The notes: generated by a model from the letters alone, not told the origin. Positions 25,678 to 36,529 are shown, counted from the first letter of the stretch. The stretch is DNA of 64,000 nt from Burkholderia sp. Nafp2/4-1b (GCF_003635165.1 NZ_ML058602.1:62001-126000), one strand, 5' to 3'. Numbers and translations: made by a program.

Positions 25678-25695
25678 TTGTCAAACTACTGTCAC
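25678..25695 (+). promoter_or_regulatory. Pho-box-like 7-4-7 element before DUF47-pit
   Basis: TTGTCAA-ACTA-CTGTCAC keeps the 7-4-7 layout of the PhoB site (CTGTCAT-A/T4-CTGTCAC): the second heptamer is perfect and the first matches 5 of 7. It lies 15 bases upstream of the DUF47 start codon but reads in the opposite direction, a position more suited to repression than activation. Confidence 0.5.
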
Positions 25696-25808
25696 GAAAA
25701 CGGGCGACATTGTACCGTTTTCGGTCGCGACGCGACGCGCGCACATGCGCGCGCCGGGATTGGATACAACGCTTGGTGATTTAGGACTTTACAATCGGCG
25801 CGGAAGTG

Positions 25809-27191
25809 TTATTCGCCGTAGAACGTCTGCGCCCCTGCAAAATTATCGAACTTCGTGTATTGACCCAGGAACGTGAGCCGAACAGGGCCGATCGGACCGT
25901 TACGCTGCTTGCCGATGATGATTTCGGCCGTCCCTTTGTCCGGGCTGTCCGGGTTGTAGACTTCGTCACGGTAAATGAACAGGATCACGTCCGCGTCCTG
26001 TTCGATTGCGCCCGATTCACGCAAATCGGACATCACCGGACGCTTGTTCGGACGCTGTTCCAGACCGCGGTTCAGCTGCGACAGCGCGATCACCGGCACG
26101 TCGAGCTCCTTCGCCAGACTCTTCAGCGATCGCGAGATTTCCGAGATTTCGGTCGCGCGGTTCTCGCCCTGCGACGAACCCGACATCAGCTGCAGGTAGT
26201 CGACGATGATCAGGCCGAGCTTGCCGCACTGGCGCGCCAGACGCCGCGCGCGCGAACGCAATTCCATCGGGTTCAGGCCACCCGTCTCGTCGATGAAGAG
26301 CTGCGCCTCGCTCATCTTCTGCACCGCGTGGGTCAGCTTCGGCCAGTCCTCGTCGGTCAGGCGGCCGGTACGCATCCGGTGCTGGTCGAGCCGGCCGATC
26401 GAGCCGAGCATACGCATCACGAGCTGGGTGCCCGGCATTTCCATCGAGAACACCGCGACCGGCAGCCCGTACTCGACCGCGACGTATTCGCCGATGTTCA
26501 TCGAGAAGGCCGTTTTGCCCATCGACGGTCTTCCCGCCACGATGATCAGCTCGCCGCCGTGCATCCCGGAGGTCATCCGGTCGAGGTCGACGAAGCCCGT
26601 CGGCGTGCCCGTGACGTCGCTCGGGTTCGCGGTGTGGTACAGCGTGTCGATGCGCTCGACGACCTGCGTGAGCAGCGGGCCGATCTCGAGGAAGCCCTGG
26701 TTGCCGCGCGCGCCCTCTTCGGCGATCGAGAACACCTTCGACTCGGCCTCGTCGAGCAGCTGGCGAACTTCCTTGCCCTGCGGATTGAACGCATCGGCCG
26801 AGATTTCGTCGGCGACCGACACCAGCCGGCGCAACACCGCGCGGTCGCGCACGATCTCCGCATAGCGACGGATGTTCGCGGCGCTCGGCGTGTTCTGCGC
26901 GAGTGCGTTCAGGTACGCGAGGCCGCCAACGTCGTCGGCCTTGCCGGACGTGACCAGCGCTTCGTACACGGTCACGACGTCGGCCGGGCGCGTCGACGCG
27001 ATCAGCCGGCCGATGTGCTCGTAGATGATCCGGTGGTCGTAGCGATAGAAGTCGCCCTGCGACAGGAAGTCGGCAATCCGGTCCCATGCCGCGTTGTCGA
27101 GCAACAGGCCGCCGAGCACCGACTGTTCGGCTTCGACCGAATGCGGCGGGACTTTCAGCGATTCGATTTGAGGATCTTGCGGCGCGTTCAT
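25809..27191 (-). CDS. dnaB: Replicative DNA helicase DnaB
   Basis: The 460-residue hexameric helicase opens the replication fork. It has the N-terminal helical domain that binds DnaG/DnaC-type partners (PHSVEAEQSVLGGLLLDN) and a RecA-like C-terminal domain with Walker A GRPSMGKT at 220-227, then GLIIVDYLQLMSG (Walker B) and SQLNRGLEQRPNKRP. No intein is present. A terminator separates it from rplI upstream, so it probably has its own promoter in the ~140 bases between. Confidence 0.97.
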   Translation of the reverse strand: MNAPQDPQIESLKVPPHSVEAEQSVLGGLLLDNAAWDRIADFLSQGDFYRYDHRIIYEHIGRLIASTRPADVVTVYEALVTSGKADDVGGLAYLNALAQNTPSAANIRRYAEIVRDRAVLRRLVSVADEISADAFNPQGKEVRQLLDEAESKVFSIAEEGARGNQGFLEIGPLLTQVVERIDTLYHTANPSDVTGTPTGFVDLDRMTSGMHGGELIIVAGRPSMGKTAFSMNIGEYVAVEYGLPVAVFSMEMPGTQLVMRMLGSIGRLDQHRMRTGRLTDEDWPKLTHAVQKMSEAQLFIDETGGLNPMELRSRARRLARQCGKLGLIIVDYLQLMSGSSQGENRATEISEISRSLKSLAKELDVPVIALSQLNRGLEQRPNKRPVMSDLRESGAIEQDADVILFIYRDEVYNPDSPDKGTAEIIIGKQRNGPIGPVRLTFLGQYTKFDNFAGAQTFYGE

Positions 27192-27254
27192 GGGTTGGGA
27201 TTATCGCGAATAGATCGCGGCAGCGCTACCACCGCTTGCCGGCGAGCGGGCAAT

Positions 27255-27290
27255 AAAAAAGGCAGGCCCCGGTTGCCCGGGCGCCTGCCC
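27255..27290 (-). terminator. Terminator of the rpsF-priB-rpsR-rplI operon
   Basis: On the minus strand a GC stem (GGGCAGGCGCCCGGG / CCGGGGCCTGCC) is followed by TTTTTTATTG, 42 bases beyond the rplI stop. Confidence 0.88.
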
Positions 27291-27331
27291 TTGTCCGGAC
27301 GGCGGAAGCCGCCCGGAAAGCTTGCATACGC

Positions 27332-27784
27332 TTACGCGTGGTCGCCGATCACGTTGATCGTGACGTCGACGACGACGTCCGTGTGCAGCGCGACCTGGAC
27401 GTTGTGCTCGCCGATCATCTTCAGCGGGCCTTCCGGCATGCGCACTTGCAGCTTCTCGACTTCGAAACCTGCCTTCTTCAGCAGTTCCGCGACGTCGCCG
27501 TTCGTGACCGAGCCGAACAGACGGCCGTCAACGCCCGACTTCTGCGTGATTTCGAACGTCTGGCCGTTCAGCTTCTCGCCGACTGCCTGCGATGCCGCCA
27601 GCTTTTCAGCGGCGATCTTTTCGAGTTCAGCGCGGCGAACTTCGAATTCAGCGATCGCTTCCTTCGTTGCACGGCGAGCCTTGCGGTTCGGGATCAGGAA
27701 GTTGCGAGCGTAACCGTCCTTGACCTTGACGATATCGCCGAGGTTGCCCAGATTGGCGACTTTTTCCAACAGAATGATTTGCAT
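27332..27784 (-). CDS. rplI: Ribosomal protein bL9
   Basis: The 150-residue 50S protein starts [19 protein letters not shown], the bL9 signature, and contains [22 protein letters not shown]. It has the two globular domains joined by a long helix. It ends the rpsF-priB-rpsR-rplI operon, 27 bases after rpsR. Confidence 0.98.
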   Translation of the reverse strand: MQIILLEKVANLGNLGDIVKVKDGYARNFLIPNRKARRATKEAIAEFEVRRAELEKIAAEKLAASQAVGEKLNGQTFEITQKSGVDGRLFGSVTNGDVAELLKKAGFEVEKLQVRMPEGPLKMIGEHNVQVALHTDVVVDVTINVIGDHA

Positions 27785-27811
27785 TCGAATTCTCCTTATT
27801 GCGTCGCCTGA

Positions 27812-28087
27812 TTACGCCTTGTGCTGATCGGTGTACGGCAGCAGCGCGAGGAAACGCGCACGCTTGATTGCCGTATCCAGCTGACGCTGATAGTGCGCCT
27901 TCGTACCCGTCAGACGAGCCGGCGTGATCTTGCCGTTTTCGCCGATGAAGTCCTTCAGCGTTTCCGTGTCCTTGTAGTCGATCTGCTCGACGCCGGCAGC
28001 CGTGAAACGGCAGAACTTCTTGCGCTTGAAGAGCGGGTTTTGTTGCTGACGACGCTTGTCGAATTTCTTACCAGTCGGGCGGGCCAT
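27812..28087 (-). CDS. rpsR: Ribosomal protein bS18
   Basis: The 91-residue 30S protein has the bS18 core: [42 protein letters not shown] and [23 protein letters not shown]. It binds bS6 (rpsF in the same operon) in the 30S platform. Four bases separate it from priB. Confidence 0.98.
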
Positions 28088-28091
28088 GATT

Positions 28092-28391
28092 TCAGTCCTT
28101 TCCTATGTCCTGCAATGCAGTGATGTGAAACACCAAGGTTCTCGCGTTGCGGCTTTTCTTTGCCAGGAAGCCCGTGAACAGCGTTTCGACGCCCATTTCA
28201 CGACTTTCCAGCTTGCCGCTCGCCTCACCGGCCGCCACCGCCTCGATCGTCAATTCGACCTGACGGGGAATGCCTGCTTCGACGACTTCCGTGCGGTGAT
28301 GCAACGTGGCGCTTGCGATCGGAACACCTGCCGGCGTATATCGCACCGGTGCGCGTTCGACGACGCTCGCCGTCAATTGCATCCTGTTCAC
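28092..28391 (-). CDS. priB: Primosomal replication protein N (PriB)
   Basis: The 99-residue OB-fold protein starts [20 protein letters not shown] and resembles single-stranded DNA-binding proteins; it stabilises PriA at stalled forks for restart. [20 protein letters not shown] and the C-terminal [16 protein letters not shown] are typical. Its place between rpsF and rpsR is the normal beta/gammaproteobacterial order. Confidence 0.93.
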
Positions 28392-28431
28392 GTGAGTCGC
28401 GCGCTCCTTGGTGGCTTAATGAGTGACGAAC

Positions 28432-28806
28432 TTAAGCCTGCGCTTCGGTCGGCTGAGCTGCAGCCGCCTTCTTGGCTTCTTCGCGCTGAACTTCCTTCAT
28501 CATCGGCGACGGGCCGGTCTCGGCCTTCTTCATCTTGACGATGAGGTGGCGCAGCACGGCGTCGTTGAACTTGAACGCGTGTTCGAGTTCGTCGAGCGTC
28601 GTCTGGTCGCACTCGATGTTCATGCAGACGTAGTGAGCCTTCGCGAGTTTCTCGATCATGTAGGCCAGTTGGCGACGGCCCCAGTCTTCGACACGGTGGA
28701 TCTGGCCGCCGTGCGTCGTGATCGTGGTCTTGTAACGCTCGATCATCGCGGGCACTTGCTCGCTCTGATCGGGGTGCACGATGAATACGATTTCGTAATG
28801 ACGCAT
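28432..28806 (-). CDS. rpsF: Ribosomal protein bS6
   Basis: The 124-residue 30S protein begins [19 protein letters not shown] and includes [21 protein letters not shown]. The C-terminal Lys/Glu/Ala tail (about 20 residues) is longer than the core fold. The ATG at 28806 is fixed by AAGGAG six bases upstream and by homology; open frame beyond it is not coding. It begins the operon. Confidence 0.97.
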   Translation of the reverse strand: MRHYEIVFIVHPDQSEQVPAMIERYKTTITTHGGQIHRVEDWGRRQLAYMIEKLAKAHYVCMNIECDQTTLDELEHAFKFNDAVLRHLIVKMKKAETGPSPMMKEVQREEAKKAAAAQPTEAQA

Positions 28807-29043
28807 ACACACTCCTTGTGGATTAAAGCCACCCGGGCGTCTGAACCGGTGTGGCAAGTGAGAAGCCGAAGATTCTAACCCGGTTACGGGGCGCATGCAA
28901 GCCCGATCGACGATTCCCGACCGGATTCGGCCATGTTTTCAACGACTTGACGGATGCGGCAGCGCCGCCGGCCAAAACGGCCGCCCGCGTGACCGCTCGG
29001 GAATTGGGGACGGAGCTTCGGGCAGGCCTGGCACGGCCTGCCG

Positions 29044-29976
29044 TCACTCGCTGCGGGCTACGCCGAGCCGCGTGTCGAGCGCCGTCCGGAACGCGGCGAG
29101 CGCCGACGGCTCGGCGTCGGTCACGGCCCACCACGTCATCCCTGCCGCGTCCCAGCGATCGAGCGCATAGCCCTGCGACACGGTCGCGTACGGTGCGCGA
29201 TCGCGCCCTTCTCCGGCCGGACGCACGTACACGTCGATCACGTGCTGCCGATAGCGGTACACGAGCACCGCGACGCGGCGGCGCCCGACGTAGTCGAGCC
29301 GGCCGCCGGCCAGCGGGAAGCCGCTCGCCGCCAGGTCCTCGACCGGCGGCGCATAGTCGAGCCGGCCGTTGAACCACGGCTTGACGGTGTGCCGGTCGGT
29401 CGAGATCACGTCGATATCGCGTGCCGACAGGCCGGCCCGCACGTGGCTCGCGACCAGTTCGTCGACCGTCTGGTCGGTATCGGCGCGGTGGGTGGACAAC
29501 ACCATCCCGGCTGCCGCCGCGAGCGCAACCACCAGCGCCACGCCCCAGCCGAGCCCGGGCAACGCCCCGACCCGCGGCCCCGGCCCGGCAGACGCCGGGC
29601 GAGCCGATACGCCGCGCTCGGCCGGCCATGCGAACCAGCGGCGACCGCTCGGCCGAGGCCGAGGCCCGGGCTGCGGCTGCGGCCGCGCTGCAGCTTCGTC
29701 CGGCTCCGGTGCGGGTTCCGCACGGGCCGCGCCGCGCGCCCGTTCCTGCCCGCCACCTGCCGCCGGCAGCGCGGCGAGGATGCTCGCGCGCAGCGCATCC
29801 GGCACGCGGTGATAGTCCGCCTGCCGCACGGCCCGCGCGAGCGCGACGATCCGCGCGCGTTCGCGGCGGCACGCGTCGCACCCTTCGACATGCCGCTGGA
29901 CGCGCAACGCATCGGGCGCCGACAGCTCGCGGTCGACGTCCGCGTCCAGCAATGCGCGCGCTTCGTTACAGTCCAT
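29044..29976 (-). CDS. Anti-sigma factor with zinc-finger ZAS motif and one membrane helix
   Basis: The 310-residue product starts MDCNEARALLDADVDRELS and has the H-x3-C-x2-C anti-sigma zinc motif (H29, C33, C36 with C3). A Pro/Arg-rich linker (about 80-135) leads to one membrane helix (about 141-161, GVALVVALAAAAGMVL), then a ~150-residue periplasmic domain (DELVASHVRAGLSARDIDVIS..) that probably senses a signal. It overlaps the end of the sigma gene by 11 bases, so the pair is made together. The inducing signal is unknown. Confidence 0.86.
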   Translation of the reverse strand: MDCNEARALLDADVDRELSAPDALRVQRHVEGCDACRRERARIVALARAVRQADYHRVPDALRASILAALPAAGGGQERARGAARAEPAPEPDEAAARPQPQPGPRPRPSGRRWFAWPAERGVSARPASAGPGPRVGALPGLGWGVALVVALAAAAGMVLSTHRADTDQTVDELVASHVRAGLSARDIDVISTDRHTVKPWFNGRLDYAPPVEDLAASGFPLAGGRLDYVGRRRVAVLVYRYRQHVIDVYVRPAGEGRDRAPYATVSQGYALDRWDAAGMTWWAVTDAEPSALAAFRTALDTRLGVARSE

Positions 29977-30607
29977 CGATCGCCTCCGATGCGGTTCCGC
30001 CCGCCGACGCACGTCCCGGCGCGCTTTCGCGTGCCGGCGTCTGCGTGCCGACCAGCAGCGCGGCGAGCCGACGCCGGCCGCGCGCGAGCCGCGACATCAC
30101 GGTGCCGACCGGTATGTCGGCGATCGCCGCGATCTCGCGGTAACTCAAATCCTCCATCTCGCGCAGCACCAGCACCTCGCGGTATTCGGACGGCAGCTTC
30201 GCGAGCGCCGCGTTCACGAGCCGCACGTTCTCGCCGCGCAGCAGGTGCACGAGCGGATCCTCGGTCGCCGGCTGCCAGTCGTCGGGCACCTCGGTGTCGT
30301 CGAGCGTGTCGGGCAGCGCGACCTCGTGCGCGTGGGTGCGGCGGCGCCACTCGGTGTACCAGGTGTGGCGCACGATCGTCAGCAGCCAAGGCCGCGCGTT
30401 GTCGCCGCGACACGAGTCGACGAAGCGCAGCGCGCGCATGCATGCGTCTTGCACGACGTCGTCCGCGTCGCCCGCGTTGCCGCTCAGCCAGCGCGCGAGG
30501 TTGTACGCGGCGTCGAGATGCGGCAGCACGAGCGCGCGAAACCGCTCGCCGCGTGCGAGCGCGTCGTCTCCTGGCCGCTCGTCGACCGCCTGTCCGGCTT
30601 GCCCCAC
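29966..30607 (-). CDS. ECF-family RNA polymerase sigma factor
   Basis: An extracytoplasmic-function sigma factor: region 2 is LARWLSGNAGDADDVVQDACMRALRF with the core DADDVVQD helix; region 4 is YREVLVLREMEDLSYREIAAIADIPVGTVMSRL. I take the GTG at 30607 (213 residues) because AGGAGG lies four bases ahead and this is a usual ECF length; a GTG at 30706 would add 33 residues of poor sigma character. The downstream overlapping gene codes its anti-sigma factor. No own-promoter motif was recognised. Confidence 0.88.
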   Translation of the reverse strand: MGQAGQAVDERPGDDALARGERFRALVLPHLDAAYNLARWLSGNAGDADDVVQDACMRALRFVDSCRGDNARPWLLTIVRHTWYTEWRRRTHAHEVALPDTLDDTEVPDDWQPATEDPLVHLLRGENVRLVNAALAKLPSEYREVLVLREMEDLSYREIAAIADIPVGTVMSRLARGRRRLAALLVGTQTPARESAPGRASAGGTASEAIDGL

Positions 30608-30795
30608 ATGGCCTCCTGTTCCGGCGGCCGAAGCCGCACACGTCTCGCGTCCGAAGTCGCGTCCGGTCTCGCGCCCGGCGCCCGGACAGACCGGCAGCGC
30701 GCGCACTCGATGACCTTACCGCCGCTGCGTCGAGTTTATTCCCGCACGAAGCCGATGAAGCGCAAAAAATTCGCGGAACGAACCGGCCGCGCTCG

Positions 30796-31707
30796 TTACG
30801 GCGTGCTGCTCCAGTAGCCGGGGCGCGCATAGGCGTCGCGCAGGTAGTCGATGAAGTAGCGCACGCGCGCCGGCACGTAGCGCTGCTGCGGGTAGACCGC
30901 GAGGATGTCGTAGTCGGGCAGCGCGTATTCGTCGAGCACCGTCTCGAGTTCGCCCGTTTCGAGCTGCGCGGCGATTTCCCAGGTCGAGCGCCAGCCGAGC
31001 CCGAGGCTCTCGGCCACCCAGCGATGCAGCAGCTCGCCGTCGTTGCAGTCCAGGTTGCCGGCCACCCGCATCGTCACGATCTTGCCGTGGCGCTGGAAAT
31101 ACCAGCCGCGGTTCTGGCCGCCCTGCAGGTTGAACGCGAGACAGTTGTGCTTCAGCAGGTCGTCGAGCGACTTCGGCCGGCCGTGCTTGCGGAAATACTC
31201 GGGCGTACCGCACACGACGCGCCGGTTCGACGCGAGCTTCACCGCGACGAAGTTCGGATCGACCGAGCCGCCGATTCGGATCGACAGGTCGTAGCCTTCG
31301 CGCACGAGATCGACGACGCGGTCGGTCAGGTTGAACGACAGCTGCATTTCCGGCTTGTCGGCGAGAAAACCGGGCGCGTGCGGCGCGACGTGCTTGCGGC
31401 CGAACGCGGCCGGCGCGGACACGATCAGATGCCCGCTGACCGCGCGCCGCCCGGCGGCCAGTTCGTTCTCGGCCTGGTCCCATTCGGACAGCAGCCCGCG
31501 GCAGCGCTCGAGGAACGCGGCCCCCTCCTCGCTGACCACCAGCCGCCGCGTCGAGCGGTACATCAGCTTCACGCCGAGGCGCTTCTCGAGCGCGTCGATG
31601 CGCCGCCCGAGCACCACCGGCGACACGCCCTCCTCGAGCGCGGCCGCCGCGAGGCTGCCCGCGTCCGCGACCCGCACGAACGTCTCGATCTGCTTGAAAC
31701 GATCCAT
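30796..31707 (-). CDS. LysR-family regulator, probable activator of gcl-hyi-glxR
   Basis: The 303-residue protein starts MDRFKQIETFVRVADAGSLAAAA with a LysR winged helix, and a C-terminal periplasmic-binding-like domain (GHLIVSAPAAFGRKHVAPH..) senses a ligand. It is divergent from gcl, with a T-N11-A box between them at the right distance from the gcl promoter. Control of the glyoxylate genes is inferred from position. Among LysR proteins it is of the short CrgA/AaeR-like type. Confidence 0.9.
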   Translation of the reverse strand: MDRFKQIETFVRVADAGSLAAAALEEGVSPVVLGRRIDALEKRLGVKLMYRSTRRLVVSEEGAAFLERCRGLLSEWDQAENELAAGRRAVSGHLIVSAPAAFGRKHVAPHAPGFLADKPEMQLSFNLTDRVVDLVREGYDLSIRIGGSVDPNFVAVKLASNRRVVCGTPEYFRKHGRPKSLDDLLKHNCLAFNLQGGQNRGWYFQRHGKIVTMRVAGNLDCNDGELLHRWVAESLGLGWRSTWEIAAQLETGELETVLDEYALPDYDILAVYPQQRYVPARVRYFIDYLRDAYARPGYWSSTP

Positions 31708-31770
31708 CTGCTGCCTCCGTCCCGGCTCCGACACCGGCGGGAAGCCCCGTCCGGCCGTCATTCCATACTT

Positions 31771-31785
31771 TTAGTTTCGAAATAA
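31771..31785. promoter_or_regulatory. Candidate LysR box between the regulator and gcl
   Basis: TTAGTTTCGAAATAA contains the palindrome TTTCGAAA and a T-N11-A dyad (T 31772 to A 31784). It lies about 52-66 bases before the predicted gcl start of transcription, the usual place for the LysR recognition site. Confidence 0.5.
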
Positions 31786-31801
31786 GCGACTTCGGCTGAT
31801 C

Positions 31802-31830
31802 TTATCAAACCTTTCCTGCGTCCCTAAAGT
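31802..31830 (+). promoter_or_regulatory. Putative gcl promoter
   Basis: TTATCA (31802-31807), 17 bases, TAAAGT (31825-31830); four of six bases match at each hexamer, as expected for an activator-dependent promoter. Transcription would start near 31837, about 42 bases before the gcl start codon. Confidence 0.45.
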
Positions 31831-31878
31831 GTTGCCAACAGACCGATTCGCAAGATCCGACTATCCAAGGAGACATTC

Positions 31879-33654
<1,776 letters not shown>

Positions 33655-33698
33655 TCCGCACGCCATTTTTTGACTGACCGACCGAAGAGGCTTAGCTC

Positions 33699-34508
33699 AT
33701 GCCGAAGTTTGCTGCAAACCTGACCATGCTGTTCAACGAAGTGCCGTTCCTCGACCGCTTCAAGGCGGCCGCGGACGCGGGCTTCGACGCCGTCGAGTTC
33801 CTGTTCCCGTACCCGTACGCGAAAGAGGAACTCGCCGAGCGGCTCGAGACGCACCGCCTGCGCCTCGTGCTGCACAACCTGCCGGCCGGCAACTGGGATC
33901 AGGGCGAGCGCGGCATTGCGTGCCTGCCCGATCGCGTCGGCGAATTCCAGGAAGGGGTCGGCCGTGCGATCGAGTACGCGAAGGCGCTGAAGGTGCCGCA
34001 GCTGAACTGCCTCGTCGGGATCCCGTCGGCGAGCACGGCGCGCGACAAGACGTTCGTCACGATCGTCGACAACCTGCGCTTCGCCGCCGATGCGCTGAAG
34101 CGCGAAGGCATCCGCCTGCTGGTCGAACCGTGCAACAGCTTCGACATCCCGGGCTTCGCGCTGAACCGCTCGTCCGAAGGGCTCGACGTGATCCGCGCGG
34201 TCGGCTCGGACAACCTGTTCCTGCAGTACGACATCTATCACATGCAGCGCATGGAAGGCGAACTGGCCGCGACGATCGAACGCAACCTCGCATCGATCGG
34301 CCATGTCCAGCTCGCGGACAACCCGGGCCGCAACGAGCCGGGTACGGGCGAGATCAACTACGCGTTCCTGTTCGCGCTGCTCGACCGGCTCGGCTATGCC
34401 GGCTACGTCGGCTGCGAATACAAGCCGCGCACCACCACGACGGAAGGGCTCGGCTGGCTGCAAAGCGTCGCCGGCTGCGCACCGGCGTCGGCGCGTCGCG
34501 CGGCCTGA
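33699..34508 (+). CDS. hyi: Hydroxypyruvate isomerase
   Basis: The 269-residue TIM-barrel enzyme interconverts hydroxypyruvate and tartronate semialdehyde. It starts MPKFAANLTMLFNEVPFLDRF, and has FDAVEFLFPYPY, the metal-binding LVEPCNSFDIPGF and QYDIYHMQRMEG, and GYVGCEYKP near the end. It is 44 bases after gcl and 52 before glxR in the same operon. Confidence 0.95.
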   Translation: MPKFAANLTMLFNEVPFLDRFKAAADAGFDAVEFLFPYPYAKEELAERLETHRLRLVLHNLPAGNWDQGERGIACLPDRVGEFQEGVGRAIEYAKALKVPQLNCLVGIPSASTARDKTFVTIVDNLRFAADALKREGIRLLVEPCNSFDIPGFALNRSSEGLDVIRAVGSDNLFLQYDIYHMQRMEGELAATIERNLASIGHVQLADNPGRNEPGTGEINYAFLFALLDRLGYAGYVGCEYKPRTTTTEGLGWLQSVAGCAPASARRAA

Positions 34509-34560
34509 GATCCGCCCGTCCGCGGCTTTCCCCAGATACGCCCCTATAGGAGACTTTCAC

Positions 34561-35454
34561 ATGGCAACCATCGGTTTCATCGGCCTCGGCATCATGGGCG
34601 CGCACATGGCGCGCAACCTGCTCAAGGGCGATCATCAGCTCGTCGTGAACGGCGCGTTCCCGATTCCGGACGATCTGCGCGGCAGCGCGAAGGTCGTCGC
34701 GAACTCGACCGAAGTCGCGCAGCACGCCGACATCATCATCTCGATGGTGCCGGACACGCCGGACGTGCGTAACGTGCTGTTCGCAGACGACGGCGTCGCG
34801 AAGGGCCTGACGGCCGGCAAGCTCGTGATCGACATGAGCTCGATCTCGCCGCTCGACACGCAGGCATTCGCGAAGCAGATCAATGCGCTCGGCTGCGACT
34901 ACCTCGACGCGCCGGTGTCCGGCGGCGAAGTCGGCGCCCGCGAAGCGACGCTGACGATCATGGTCGGCGGCCCTGAGAAGGCGTTCGAGCGCGCGAAGCC
35001 GCTGTTCGAGAAGATGGGCAAGAACATCACGCTCGTCGGCGACAACGGCGCGGGCCAGACCTGCAAGGTCGCGAACCAGATCATCGTCGCGCTGAACATC
35101 GAAGCGGTCGGCGAAGCGCTGCTGTTCGCCGCACGCTCGGGCGCCGATCCGGAGCGCGTGCGCCAGGCGCTGATGGGCGGCTTCGCCGCATCGCGCATCC
35201 TCGAAGTGCACGGCGCGCGCATGACCAAGCGCACGTTCGATCCGGGCTTCCGCATCGAGCTGCACCAGAAGGATCTGAACCTCGCGCTCGACGGCGCACG
35301 CAAGCTCGGCCTCGCGCTGCCGCACACGGCCAGCGCGCAGCAACTGTTCAGCGTGTGCGCATCGCACGGCGGCAAGGCATGGGATCACTCGGCACTCGTG
35401 CGCGCGCTCGAGATCATGTCGAACTTCGAAATCGGCCAGACGCCGGCCGCGTAA
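34561..35454 (+). CDS. glxR: 2-hydroxy-3-oxopropionate (tartronate semialdehyde) reductase
   Basis: The 297-residue beta-hydroxyacid dehydrogenase reduces tartronate semialdehyde to D-glycerate. It has the Rossmann motif GFIGLGIMGAHMARN, the substrate signature DAPVSGGEVGAREATL and the catalytic lysine in GAGQTCKVANQIIV. The ATG at 34561, preceded by AGGAGA, fixes the start. It ends the gcl operon. Confidence 0.95.
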   Translation: MATIGFIGLGIMGAHMARNLLKGDHQLVVNGAFPIPDDLRGSAKVVANSTEVAQHADIIISMVPDTPDVRNVLFADDGVAKGLTAGKLVIDMSSISPLDTQAFAKQINALGCDYLDAPVSGGEVGAREATLTIMVGGPEKAFERAKPLFEKMGKNITLVGDNGAGQTCKVANQIIVALNIEAVGEALLFAARSGADPERVRQALMGGFAASRILEVHGARMTKRTFDPGFRIELHQKDLNLALDGARKLGLALPHTASAQQLFSVCASHGGKAWDHSALVRALEIMSNFEIGQTPAA

Positions 35455-35913
35455 CGCGGATGCCGGAACAGGCGTTTCGCTGCAATGGCGCAACGCGTGT
35501 CACGAACACACGCGATCCGGTCACGGCCGGTCGCATCGATGCGCGACATCACGCGCATCACGGTGGGGCGCCCCGCCGCGCATCGCTGAAATGCATGCGC
35601 GACGGGGCGAAAAACGCCGCTCTGGGCTGAGAGCGGCGTGGTGGGGTCCGCAGCGGCACCCGGCGGCGCCGGGGAAGCCTTGGTCGGTCAGACGTCGTCG
35701 TCGGGTGTCCGCCTGTCGGATTTCGCGCATAACATTTCTTTACGTTCACGCGTACGATTTTTCATGCAATCGTCGCGATGAACGCCTACACTTTTGCCAC
35801 GCCTTTCGAAAAATCCGCCGCGCTTGCGCTCACTCCGGTGAGCGCGTCCAGCGCGGTGTTTTTTTCGCCACTTCACGGCGCGTTTTCTATTCAACCACCT
35901 AAGGAGTGCAACG
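35455..35913. other. Intergenic stretch between glxR and kbp
   Basis: About 460 bases without a convincing gene. The only clear element is a hairpin at 35610-35639 that has a T tract on the minus strand only. Just upstream of kbp, AAGGAG (35901-35906) is its ribosome-binding site. Small open frames here have codon use unlike the neighbours. Confidence 0.6.
35610..35639 (-). terminator. Orphan minus-strand terminator
   Basis: Perfect 10-bp stem (ACGCCGCTCT / AGAGCGGCGT) with a six-base loop, followed on the minus strand by TTTTT. On the + strand no T run follows, so it does not end glxR. No minus-strand gene is recognised upstream of it (35640-35913). Confidence 0.65.
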
Positions 35914-36384
35914 ATGGGTCTTCTTTCGTTTATCAAAGAGGCGGGTGAAAAACTGCTGGGTCACGCTGACGCGCAAGCAGCGGAAGATCCGAATGCCGCG
36001 AACCAGACCGCGGCCGATGCGATCAAGAACTACATCAGCACGCAAGGTCTCGACACGTCGAACCTGACCGTCGCGTTCGACGGCGCGTCGCGCACCGTCA
36101 CGCTGTCGGGCAGCGTCGCCGACCTCGACACGAAGGCGAAGGTCAAGGTCGCGGCCGGCAACGTGCAAGGCGTCGCGGGCGTGAACGACGACGATCTGCA
36201 GCCGGACGATCAGGAAGTCCAGTACCACGACGTGAAGCCGGGCGACACGCTGTCCGCGATCGCCAAGGAAGTGTACGGCGACGCGAACAAGTACCCGGCG
36301 ATCTTCGAGGCGAACAAGCCGATGCTGTCGAGCCCGGACCGGATCTATCCGGGTCAGAAGCTCGTGATTCCGCCGCAGTCCTGA
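35914..36384 (+). CDS. kbp: BON-LysM protein, Kbp/YgaU family
   Basis: The 156-residue soluble protein has an N-terminal helix, a BON domain (about 25-95, AIKNYISTQGLDTSNLTV..) and a C-terminal LysM domain (about 105-154, HDVKPGDTLSAIAKEVYG..YPGQKLVIPP). E. coli Kbp has the same layout and binds potassium in the cytoplasm. No signal peptide is present, which fits Kbp rather than a murein-bound LysM protein. A single gene with its own terminator. Confidence 0.92.
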   Translation: MGLLSFIKEAGEKLLGHADAQAAEDPNAANQTAADAIKNYISTQGLDTSNLTVAFDGASRTVTLSGSVADLDTKAKVKVAAGNVQGVAGVNDDDLQPDDQEVQYHDVKPGDTLSAIAKEVYGDANKYPAIFEANKPMLSSPDRIYPGQKLVIPPQS

Positions 36385-36408
36385 GCATTCGCGCAGCGCT
36401 GACGTGAC

Positions 36409-36436
36409 AAAGGCAGGCCGTTGGCCTGCCTTTTTT
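36409..36436 (+). terminator. Terminator of kbp
   Basis: Perfect 11-bp stem (AAAGGCAGGCC / GGCCTGCCTTT) with a GTT loop, continuing into a T run. Convergent with the asparaginase gene, whose transcript it may also end weakly. Confidence 0.88.
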
Positions 36437-36529
36437 CATGTGCGCTTGATGGGCGCTTGATGGGCGCCTCATGCACGCTTCATGCGCGTGACGCCCCTGC
36501 ATGTGCGCCGCCCGATCGGCGGCCGTCGC

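Noticed and set aside
35521..35749. Small minus-strand frames near the orphan terminator
   Set aside because: Arg/Pro-rich, no start signal, no recognisable family; a non-coding RNA explains the terminator at least as well.
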